DNA of 5,759 bases. Origin: an uncultured Alistipes sp. (lineage in GTDB: Bacteria; Bacteroidota; Bacteroidia; Bacteroidales; Rikenellaceae). The stretch is from NCBI GenBank assembly GCA_900769745.1, contig CAAGHX010000204.1:1-5759 (forward strand), in the 5' to 3' direction. The notes beneath the pieces were generated by a model. The model saw only the letters and a program-made list of their open reading frames with translations. It ran no database searches and was not told the DNA's origin. The position numbers were made by a program, and so were the translations under genes. How positions within the stretch are numbered: position 1 is the first letter of the stretch; every line of letters begins with the position of its first letter. Below are positions 1-5,759 of this stretch, one piece after another.

Positions 1-1338
1 CGACATCCACTCCGAAAAATCGGCTATCGACATCGACGACACCTCAGCGATATTCTTGCCGCCAATGCGGAACTGCAACGACTCCTTCTTCAATCGTGAG
101 CCGCCACACACGCTACATGGGCGGTGTTTCATAAACTGCTCGCGCCACTTTTGTCCACGCTTTGACTCCTCATCTTCGGTGGCGGTAACATACTCTGCTA
201 TACCCTCCCACGCAATCATTCTGCGACCAGAGACAGATGAGAACTCAGACAAATCAACTGTCAAAGGTTTTGCATCACCATACAAGATAGCATTCATACC
301 CTCCTCAGAGATGGTATTGATAGGGTCATCGAGCGTAAAATCGTAACGACGACCAAGTATCGTTAGGAGTGTAAATATCTTATTGTTCTTATACTTTCCG
401 AGCGGCTCGATTGCGCCCTCGCTAAGCGAAAGATTTTCATTTGGGATAATCTTATCCTTATCAAACACAGCCTCCACGCCCAAGCCACTGCATCGTGGGC
501 AAGCACCCTGTGGAGCATTGAACGAGAAGGTGTGAGGTGCTGGGTCTTCGAACGCCACACCAGTTGTGGGGCACATCAGATGGCGAGAATAATAACGCAT
601 ACCCTCGGCCTCATAATCATAGAGAGCCATAGTACCCTTACCCTGGCGCATAGCCTCCTTGAGCGAGGTCATAACCCTCTCGCGCAAATCCTCTCCCACT
701 CGCATACGGTCCACAACTAGTTCAATGGTGTGGATTTTATAGCGATCGAGCTTCATTCCTGCCGAAATCTCGCGAATCTCGCCATCAATACGAGCGTAGA
801 TATATCCACGCTTGGCAAGCGACTCAAAGAGTTCGCGGTAGTGACCCTTGCGGCCCTTCACAATAGGTGCCATAAAGGCTACCCTACGGCCATCGAAACC
901 GTTTATAATCAAATCGCAAATCTGCTCATCGGTGTAGTGCACCATCTCCTCGCCAGTAAGTGGCGAGTAGGCACGAGAGGCACGAGCATACAACAGACGC
1001 AGAAAGTCGTTAATCTCGGTAACAGTGCCGACAGTTGAACGGGGATTCTTATTGGTTGTCTTCTGCTCGATGGCAACAACAGGGCTCAATCCCGTAATCT
1101 TATCAACATCGGGACGCTCCATCGAGCCAACAAACTGACGTGCATAGGTTGAGAGAGTCTCCATATAGCGACGCTGGCCCTCGGCATATATCGTATCAAA
1201 AGCCAACGACGACTTGCCCGATCCAGAAAGACCGGTTATCACAACCAAAGAATATCGGGGAATAGTGACATCAACATTTTTCAGGTTGTGTACTCTAGCA
1301 CCCGTTACAACTATTTTATCCTCTTTATTTGATTTCAT
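1..1338 (-). CDS. uvrA: UvrA, excinuclease ABC subunit A (N-terminal 446 residues, cut by window edge)
   Basis: UvrA is the damage-sensing ATPase of nucleotide excision repair; it dimerises, loads UvrB on lesions and acts on DNA in the cytoplasm. The reading frame is open from the ATG at 1338 to base 1. Residues 36-43 form the Walker A loop GLSGSGKS, followed by the UvrA-specific run FDTIYAEGQRRY (47-58) and YARQF (65-69). RSTVGTVTEINDFLRLLYAR lies at 100-119, then comes the UvrB-binding region, then FSFNAPQGACPRCSGLG (271-287) and CSVCGGSRL (408-416) of the signature/insertion domain. The ABC signature LSGGE and the whole second ATPase half would lie beyond the edge; full UvrA is about 940 residues, so roughly half is missing. 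Zinc-site residues are unusual: SPLT at 125-128 and CPTT at 256-259 stand where CPx(C/H) and CPxC are usual. There is no Shine-Dalgarno. The permease gene ends 29 bp upstream, so cotranscription is likely; I see no separate promoter in that gap. Identity is near certain. Confidence 0.97.
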   Translation of the reverse strand, partial: MKSNKEDKIVVTGARVHNLKNVDVTIPRYSLVVITGLSGSGKSSLAFDTIYAEGQRRYMETLSTYARQFVGSMERPDVDKITGLSPVVAIEQKTTNKNPRSTVGTVTEINDFLRLLYARASRAYSPLTGEEMVHYTDEQICDLIINGFDGRRVAFMAPIVKGRKGHYRELFESLAKRGYIYARIDGEIREISAGMKLDRYKIHTIELVVDRMRVGEDLRERVMTSLKEAMRQGKGTMALYDYEAEGMRYYSRHLMCPTTGVAFEDPAPHTFSFNAPQGACPRCSGLGVEAVFDKDKIIPNENLSLSEGAIEPLGKYKNNKIFTLLTILGRRYDFTLDDPINTISEEGMNAILYGDAKPLTVDLSEFSSVSGRRMIAWEGIAEYVTATEDEESKRGQKWREQFMKHRPCSVCGGSRLKKESLQFRIGGKNIAEVSSMSIADFSEWMS

Positions 1339-1367
1339 CTTAAAAAATGCACTCTAAAAGCACACTA

Positions 1368-2177
1368 TTAGCTGAGCGCCTGAAGCATTGCGCTCAACAT
1401 ACCCTTCAACGATATAAGTCCCACCAAGTCGGCGAAGCAGACAACAAGAATTGCCATTGTAAACCAACGCACAAACTTCACGCCCCAGCTCATTGCAAAA
1501 TGCGATGCGAGCACAGCACCCAAGATATTACCCAAACCATGCCAAAGGCCATAAGCATAATCCACCTGGTCATTCAGAATGAAGATAATAAGCGAGAATG
1601 GCGTTGCAAGGAATATAATAAATCCTTTGATGACGTTTGCCGTGATGATATCGAGCTTCATAGACCAGATGGTAACGGCCAAAATCACATAACCCAAGCC
1701 GATGTAGATATATCCGCCATAGAAACCGAGCAATAGGAACCACAGATAGTGATAAGGCTTGATTTTCAGCGGGTGTCCGCCATGGATATGTGGTTGCTGT
1801 GTGTGGCTCTGGTCGAAAATCATATAGACAAGCACCACAGTAAGCACCACAGCCATACAGATTGTAAAGACTATATCGCTAATGCGAGTGGCAACCAGCG
1901 AGCCAATGATATTACCGATAACGGCTGGTATAGCCAACTTGATTCCACTGCTGATGTGTAACATACGCTTGCGGATAAAGGCCACCGAAGCTGTGAGGTT
2001 CTGCAAAACCACAGCAATACGGTTGGTACCATTGGCCACACCAATAGGCAGGCCCAACACCGTAAAAAGCGTTACGGTAATGATGGCACCTCCTCCGGCC
2101 AGAGTATTAATTATTCCGACCAGAATACCCGACAGGACCAATATTATCTCTACTGCGTAGTTACTTATAAATTCCAT
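1368..2177 (-). CDS. TauE/SafE-family membrane permease (sulfite exporter-like)
   Basis: This is an inner-membrane permease of the TauE/SafE family (DUF81-type), whose members are linked to export or uptake of sulfite, sulfoacetate and other small organic anions; the substrate here is unknown. The protein has 269 residues, mostly hydrophobic, with about eight membrane segments. The family's two-fold repeat is visible: GILVGIINTLAGGGAII (17-33) with GVANGTNRIAV (46-56) in the first half, and GFYGGYIYIGLGYVIL (151-166) in the second. Between the halves is a polar, His-rich loop (about 122-143; His125, 130, 132, 135, 143). I chose ATG 2177; an in-frame TTG at 2189 would add four residues (LLEC-type extension) but is less likely. 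No Shine-Dalgarno is visible, as is usual in Bacteroidota. The gene sits 29 bp upstream of uvrA on the same strand and has its own candidate promoter at 2217-2224. Family assignment is firm, function is not. Confidence 0.9.
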   Translation of the reverse strand: MEFISNYAVEIILVLSGILVGIINTLAGGGAIITVTLFTVLGLPIGVANGTNRIAVVLQNLTASVAFIRKRMLHISSGIKLAIPAVIGNIIGSLVATRISDIVFTICMAVVLTVVLVYMIFDQSHTQQPHIHGGHPLKIKPYHYLWFLLLGFYGGYIYIGLGYVILAVTIWSMKLDIITANVIKGFIIFLATPFSLIIFILNDQVDYAYGLWHGLGNILGAVLASHFAMSWGVKFVRWFTMAILVVCFADLVGLISLKGMLSAMLQALS

Positions 2178-2216
2178 ACACTCAAGCAATGTTTAACAAA
2201 ACATTTTGTCAATTGC

Positions 2217-2224
2217 TAAAGATA
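2217..2224 (-). promoter_or_regulatory. Candidate Bacteroidota -7 element for the permease-uvrA unit
   Basis: The coding strand reads TATCTTTA, matching the Bacteroides sigma-ABfr -7 consensus TAnnTTTG at all but the last base. It is preceded directly by TTTTTTTG. The 13-base string TTTTTGTATCTTT also occurs at the stronger promoter before the S1-protein gene (3952-3940), which supports the call. No perfect -33 TTTG is seen at 19-21 bases upstream; TTTA occurs at a 17-base spacing, inside the dyad at 2236-2251. A start site a few bases downstream would leave a leader of about 30 bases before ATG 2177. Confidence 0.5.
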
Positions 2225-2225
2225 C

Positions 2226-2251
2226 AAAAAAATCTAATACCTAAAGGTATT
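2226..2251 (-). terminator. Dyad plus T-run: candidate intrinsic terminator of the methyltransferase gene (or operator)
   Basis: On the coding strand, AATACCTTTAGGTATT (2251-2236) is a perfect inverted repeat. As RNA it can form a 6-bp stem with a UUUA loop. AGA and then seven T (2232-2226) follow. It lies about 35 bases after the methyltransferase stop, which suits an intrinsic terminator, although the stem is short and only one third GC. The same dyad overlaps the expected -33 position of the permease promoter, so an operator role is an equal alternative. The opposite strand also shows a short T-run after the dyad, but no plus-strand gene needs it. Confidence 0.4.
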
Positions 2252-2285
2252 TTTGCCAATATTTTAGCAAAAAAATATCGCCACC

Positions 2286-3053
2286 CTATTTGGTAGCGAT
2301 ATAGTAGAGGTCGAAACTTTGCTCTGTGAGCTGATCTATTGTGTAATCCTCCATCGTAATTGAGGTTGTGAGACTCTCATTCTCGGCAAGCAGTCGGCGA
2401 CGGTTCAAGCGATTGAGAATATCATACGGGATCTGCAAGACCCATCGTGGCAGACGATGCTGCAAATCCAAAATATCGAATCGAGTTATTCGCTCCACGC
2501 CTCGGCGATTCTGCTCGTAATACTCCATCACGCGTTCGTTGCCATAGACACCCATACGCTCCACAGAGGAGAATCCGCCCTTGAGCAACGACTCCAGCTC
2601 ATCGGCCTTGTACTCCCTAACATGCCAAGGGTTGCGAGTAAGCGACATTGGGGCATTGGGTGTTGAGACGATAAACTTTCCACCTGGGCGAAGCACTCGG
2701 CTTACCTCACGCACGAAATCGGCATCCTGCTCGATATGCTCGATAACCTGAAACGAAACCACATAGTCGAAGCTCTCATCGGCAAAATTGAGAGGAGGCA
2801 CAACCATCTGGCGGAACTTTGCATTGGCAGGCAACTCGTTCTCAAACTCGGGAACATTCTTATCGATGGTGGTAAAACTCTTTGCCGCAGGCGCAATCAC
2901 ATCGACTCCATAGCCCATACCTGTTCCTATCTCCAGCACATCGCCAGAGACCAGTTCAGCGGCCTTGTAGTAAGCCAATATTGAGCGCTGGAAGACAAAG
3001 TTATCCGACGCATCGCGTTGCGACACACGCTCGGCTGTATGAAGTTTTGCCAT
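2286..3053 (-). CDS. Class I SAM-dependent methyltransferase
   Basis: This is a cytoplasmic methyl-transfer enzyme with the Rossmann-type fold of the Methyltransf_11/23 group; the acceptor is unknown. It has 255 residues from ATG 3053. Motif I, VLEIGTGMGYG, is at 39-49 (SAM glycine loop); the acidic end of strand beta2 is TTID at 61-64. FDYVVSFQVIEHI (95-107) is the beta4/motif post-I region, and VSRVLRPGGKFIVSTPN (117-133) is the typical motif with the RPGG turn. RNPWHVREY (140-148) follows, and a basic C-terminal part (IPYDILNRLNRRR) precedes the end. The frame stays open upstream to another ATG at 3125, but that extension overlaps the S1-protein gene and has no methyltransferase character, so the start at 3053 is preferred. 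The stop of the S1 gene and this ATG are separated by one base (TAA-T-ATG), suggesting translational coupling. The fold is sure; small molecules, lipids, sugars or rRNA cannot be told apart as target. Confidence 0.92.
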   Translation of the reverse strand: MAKLHTAERVSQRDASDNFVFQRSILAYYKAAELVSGDVLEIGTGMGYGVDVIAPAAKSFTTIDKNVPEFENELPANAKFRQMVVPPLNFADESFDYVVSFQVIEHIEQDADFVREVSRVLRPGGKFIVSTPNAPMSLTRNPWHVREYKADELESLLKGGFSSVERMGVYGNERVMEYYEQNRRGVERITRFDILDLQHRLPRWVLQIPYDILNRLNRRRLLAENESLTTSITMEDYTIDQLTEQSFDLYYIATK

Positions 3054-3054
3054 A

Positions 3055-3888
3055 TTACTTCTTGAGTTTAATCTGCAGAGGCTCAGCCTCGATATCACCA
3101 CGCTTGAGCAACATACCCACAGCACGCTTGAAGACCTTCTTGCTCATCTGAGTTGCAGCGTGCACCTCCTCGGGAGTGGAATCATCGCCAACAGGCAACA
3201 CACCGCCATTATTTTTCAGCAACTCAAACAATCCATCTGCCGAGGCAGCCACGCCATCGTAACCCTCACGACGCAACGACAAATCGATGCGGTTATCCTC
3301 GGTGATACGGCGCACATAGCCCTCCAACTTATCGCCCACCTTCACCTGCTGGAAAATCTGGTTCTTATAGACCATACCCCAGTGGCGAGAGTTGATGATG
3401 GCACGATAACCGATTGGGCTCTCCGATGCAATCAACAAATCGACCTTCTGGCGAGGCTCGACAGTGATAACATCGTTATCAATAAAGCCCTTGAGCTTCA
3501 TTGTAGCCACACAACGGCCAGTGATGTTATCCACATACAACCACACCACATAGCTGCGGCCTGGTAACACACCACCCTGCTGGTTACGGTTAGGCAAGAA
3601 CAAATCCTTGCCCGACACACCCCAATCGAGGAATGCACCGTGAATATTCTTATCTACAACCTTCAGAGAAGCTACCGTACCCTCGGTGATAAGAGGCTTG
3701 TCGGTTGTTGCAACCAATCGATCCTCAGAATCGTGATAGACAAAGACCTCAATCTCATCGCCCACAGCATTATTAAGCGACACAAAACGGTTTGGAAGAA
3801 GCACCTCCTGCCCCTCTTCATCGGCCAAATAGAGGCCATAATCCGATATACGGTTAACCTTTAAGGTTTGAATACGTCCTACTTTCAT
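3055..3888 (-). CDS. S1-domain RNA-binding protein, CvfB/YitL-like
   Basis: This 277-residue protein resembles the CvfB/YitL family (COG2996 type): three tandem S1-like OB folds and a C-terminal winged helix. Characterised relatives bind RNA and affect virulence-gene expression in Staphylococcus; the role in Bacteroidota is not established. Visible parts: a first S1-like unit at about 1-62 (VGRIQTLKV..., GLYLADEEGQEVLLPNR 18-34); a second at about 67-132 with GAFLDWGVSGKDLFLPNR (84-101); a third at about 147-210 with GYRAIINSRHWGMVYKNQIF (160-179) and the S1 ending DNRIDLSLRREGY; then a helical domain (about 215-265) with MSKKVFKRAVGMLLKRG. Length matches the family. ATG 3888 begins directly with the first strand and is preceded by a good Bacteroidota promoter at 3946-3939. 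The methyltransferase gene follows after one base. Such proteins are sometimes labelled GntR-like regulators because of the winged helix; I see no DNA-binding GntR features. Confidence 0.9.
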   Translation of the reverse strand: MKVGRIQTLKVNRISDYGLYLADEEGQEVLLPNRFVSLNNAVGDEIEVFVYHDSEDRLVATTDKPLITEGTVASLKVVDKNIHGAFLDWGVSGKDLFLPNRNQQGGVLPGRSYVVWLYVDNITGRCVATMKLKGFIDNDVITVEPRQKVDLLIASESPIGYRAIINSRHWGMVYKNQIFQQVKVGDKLEGYVRRITEDNRIDLSLRREGYDGVAASADGLFELLKNNGGVLPVGDDSTPEEVHAATQMSKKVFKRAVGMLLKRGDIEAEPLQIKLKK

Positions 3889-3938
3889 ATAAAATACTTT
3901 TTGCCTTGCGCCCTACGGCCTTGGCCTAAAAACGCGGG
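3889..3938 (-). other. GC-rich untranslated leader of the S1-protein gene
   Basis: Between the -7 element and ATG 3888 lie about 50 bases, most of which would be transcribed. They contain GGCCAAGGCC (an inverted repeat with a two-base centre) and AAGGC twice within 20 bases (AAGGCCGTAGGGCGCAAGGC), then an A/T-rich stretch next to the ATG. There is no Shine-Dalgarno. No known riboswitch or leader-peptide structure was recognised. Confidence 0.35.
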
Positions 3939-3946
3939 CAAAGATA
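3939..3946 (-). promoter_or_regulatory. Bacteroidota -7 promoter element for the S1-protein/methyltransferase unit
   Basis: The coding strand reads TATCTTTG, a perfect match to the Bacteroides TAnnTTTG consensus, placed in the intergenic gap after the GH92 stop and about 50 bases before the S1-protein ATG. It is preceded by AATTTTTG. No exact TTTG is present at the -33 distance; only weak TTC/TTG-like strings occur there. The position and perfect core make this the best regulatory site in the window. Confidence 0.65.
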
Positions 3947-3984
3947 CAAAAATTCAATCAACTAAGAAGCCATTTAAGCTCCGA

Positions 3985-5759
3985 TTAGTAACGAATAGTA
4001 ATCTTTGAGCTCTTCAAGAATACATCGTGGCTGAGAGTGAAGCCCTCCATTGGCTTGCCATCAATCTCAATCGAGCGAATCAAATCGTCGGCAGACTTGC
4101 GACCTACGGTATTGATTGTTACAGTGTTTGCACCCGAACGAATCTTGATTTTATCGTACAAAGGCGACACCATCTCGTAGGTATTATCACCCACCACAAC
4201 AGGATAGAATCCCATAGAGCAGAAGATATACCACGCACTCATTGTACCATCATCCTCGTCCATCTCAGGAGCAAAGCCATCAACCTTATTCTGGAACGCA
4301 CGACCAACAAATGGAGTTGGATACTCAGCATTGCCACCATAGCGGTGAATCATATCCTCCTTAGTGAGCAGGTCACGCACCAAGCGCTGGCTACCCTCGG
4401 GATTACCAAACACATTGTAGAGCAGAGGAGTATGAATATCTGGCTCGTTACCCTGATTGAACAAATCATTCTTGAAGAAGTAATCAATCTGCTCGGCGAG
4501 CTTCTCCTTGCCTACCAACGCAATCATCTTGTCGAAGCAGTGTGGTGCAGCCCAGCGATACTGCCAACGAGTACCCTGATAGAGGCCATTACCACGCATC
4601 TTCACGAAATCGTCACGAATAGTCATAAACTCTGTTGGCCAAGTAGCATCGAATAGAGAATCAGCCTTGGCGCTATACTTCTTAGCATCCTCCTTCTCGC
4701 CCACGAGCTCTGCAATCTGACCCAATGCCCACAAGTCGTAAGAGCTTTCCAAACGCTGGTCGGGAGTGCGATAGAGCAAATCGTGAGCAGCCTCACGCTT
4801 CATACCCTCATAACCGACCTTCAAATCCACGTTGCGAATACCCTTCTTCCAAGCATCGAGAATCACAACGCCACTATGCTCTGTACGAACAGTTGGAACC
4901 GACTCGTGAGGAGTAGCCCAGTTAGCCTTGCCTGTACGATACTGGTGCAAAAGCGACATCACGATATCCTGTGTAGCCTCAGGCTCAACAATTGTAAGCA
5001 ATGGGAACTTTGTACGAAACGAATCCCACATACTCCAAGATGAGTAGTAGCTAAATCCGTCGGCATTGTAAATCTTACCATCGGTACCCTTATAGCGACC
5101 ATCGTTTGTGGTCACATCCATTGGGCTGAGGTAAACTCGATAGAGGAGAGTGTAGAAAATTGTACGCTGGTCCTCGGTGCTACCCTTCACCTGAATCTGG
5201 TTGAGCTTCTCGCGCCACTGCTGGCGTGCCTGCTTGTGCAATTTATCGAAGCTCATCTTGCTCCAATCGGCAGCAATATCATCAGCAGCATCCTGACCTA
5301 CGGCCGACACCGCGATACGAACTTCTACCTGCTCGACATCATCGGCAAACTCCAAAACGGCATTGGTAGGATTGCTCTCTATAACCTTAAAATCTGAGTT
5401 CACGCTAAAGTTGAAGTAAAGTCTATAACTACCTCTTGAGCAGGCGGTAGGAGAATTAACGTGACCGGTAATCAAATTAGCCGACTTAACCTTATACTCC
5501 GAGCTTACGTTATGCTTATCAACCGATGCCGAAAAATCAACATAGAGCAATTTGCGACCCTCCTTAGGGAACGAATATCGCTCAATAGCCATATTTTTTG
5601 TAGCAGTAAATTCACCCTTCACGCCATTGTCGAACATAGCCTCATAGTAGCCAGGATAAGCCTTCTCTGTACCCTTCACAATCTTCAACACATCGCTCGC
5701 AAGAGCTGGCTTCACGCTCAGATTACAACCCGTACCACTACAACCAACTCCCGACACAC
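3985..5759 (-). CDS. GH92 family glycoside hydrolase, alpha-mannosidase type (N-terminus outside window)
   Basis: GH92 enzymes are calcium-dependent, inverting exo-alpha-mannosidases that trim host or yeast mannans and N-glycans, usually in the periplasm or on the outer surface of Bacteroidota. The frame is open to the window edge; the GTG at 5757 is only an internal Val, counted here as residue 1. SGVGC (2-6) is the SGxGC-type motif of the N-terminal beta-sandwich domain, so probably about 100 residues, with any signal peptide, are missing. YPGYYEAMFDNGVKGEFTAT (34-53) continues that domain. The (alpha/alpha)6 catalytic domain shows SMWDSFR (242-248), TEHSG, RWQYRW, then GNEPD with Glu438 as likely general acid, and MDEDDGTMSAWY (499-510) with Asp500 and Asp502 aligning to the two catalytic-site aspartates described for Bt3990. 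A beta-rich tail ends in TIRY and TAA. The linkage specificity cannot be deduced. The gene is separated from the next unit by 96 bp with its own promoter; no SusC/SusD genes are visible in the window. Confidence 0.94.
   Translation of the reverse strand, partial: VSGVGCSGTGCNLSVKPALASDVLKIVKGTEKAYPGYYEAMFDNGVKGEFTATKNMAIERYSFPKEGRKLLYVDFSASVDKHNVSSEYKVKSANLITGHVNSPTACSRGSYRLYFNFSVNSDFKVIESNPTNAVLEFADDVEQVEVRIAVSAVGQDAADDIAADWSKMSFDKLHKQARQQWREKLNQIQVKGSTEDQRTIFYTLLYRVYLSPMDVTTNDGRYKGTDGKIYNADGFSYYSSWSMWDSFRTKFPLLTIVEPEATQDIVMSLLHQYRTGKANWATPHESVPTVRTEHSGVVILDAWKKGIRNVDLKVGYEGMKREAAHDLLYRTPDQRLESSYDLWALGQIAELVGEKEDAKKYSAKADSLFDATWPTEFMTIRDDFVKMRGNGLYQGTRWQYRWAAPHCFDKMIALVGKEKLAEQIDYFFKNDLFNQGNEPDIHTPLLYNVFGNPEGSQRLVRDLLTKEDMIHRYGGNAEYPTPFVGRAFQNKVDGFAPEMDEDDGTMSAWYIFCSMGFYPVVVGDNTYEMVSPLYDKIKIRSGANTVTINTVGRKSADDLIRSIEIDGKPMEGFTLSHDVFLKSSKITIRY

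Noticed and set aside
1347..1736. 129-codon plus-strand open frame, with other short plus-strand frames at 56-346, 730-1038, 1882-2160 and 3160-3567
   Set aside because: All are antisense to confidently identified genes, show low-complexity composition and have no promoter or family resemblance.
2178..2189. TTG at 2189 as start of the permease
   Set aside because: An in-frame ATG four codons later gives a normal N-terminus for the first membrane segment; nothing supports the TTG.
2259..2278. AT-only hairpin ATATTTT/AAAATAT just after the methyltransferase stop
   Set aside because: The stem has no GC pair and is not followed by a T-run on the coding strand; likely chance in AT-rich DNA.
3054..3125. 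N-terminal extension of the methyltransferase to an ATG at 3125
   Set aside because: The added 24 residues are Cys/Ser/Arg-rich, unlike the family, and overlap the conserved C-terminus of the S1 protein in another frame; ATG 3053 fits better.
3962..3983. Possible terminator after the GH92 stop (GGAGC...GCTTC on the coding strand)
   Set aside because: Only five pairs including a wobble, a seven-base loop and no proper T-run directly after it.
4027..4656. 209-codon plus-strand open frame
   Set aside because: It lies wholly antisense to the GH92 catalytic domain, whose motifs are clear; the protein has no recognisable domain and its length reflects codon bias of the opposite strand.
5755..5757. 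GTG as a start codon for the GH92 protein
   Set aside because: It is internal: the frame continues to the window edge and the N-terminal beta-sandwich domain would be incomplete.

Overview
All five genes in this window lie on the minus strand, and the features point to Bacteroidota, probably the order Bacteroidales. The evidence is a GH92 alpha-mannosidase-type glycosidase, intergenic promoter elements of the Bacteroides type (-7 box TAnnTTTG) on the coding strand, no Shine-Dalgarno sequence before the starts, and family variants I associate with that phylum. The genus cannot be set from the sequence alone.

Layout in transcription order (right to left): (1) 5759-3985, the C-terminal ~590 residues of a GH92 glycoside hydrolase whose 5' end is outside the window; (2) 3984-3889, an intergenic region with a clear -7 element at 3946-3939 and a GC-rich untranslated leader; (3) 3888-3055, an S1-domain RNA-binding protein of the CvfB/YitL type; (4) 3053-2286, a class I SAM-dependent methyltransferase starting one base after the previous stop; (5) 2285-2178, an AT-rich intergenic region with a 16-bp dyad followed by a T-run on the coding strand (terminator and/or operator) and a second -7-like element; (6) 2177-1368, a TauE/SafE-type membrane permease; (7) 1338-1, the N-terminal 446 residues of UvrA, cut by the window edge.

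The likely transcription units are the GH92 gene (ending here), an S1 protein-methyltransferase pair, and a permease-uvrA pair with a 29-bp gap. The genes do not form one pathway: glycan degradation, RNA binding plus methylation, anion or small-molecule transport, and nucleotide excision repair sit side by side as ordinary chromosomal neighbours. I see no mobile element, RNA gene, CRISPR array or evidence of a new multi-gene system. The most notable observations are the loss of zinc-ligand cysteines in the N-terminal half of UvrA and the layered regulatory sequence between the methyltransferase and permease genes.
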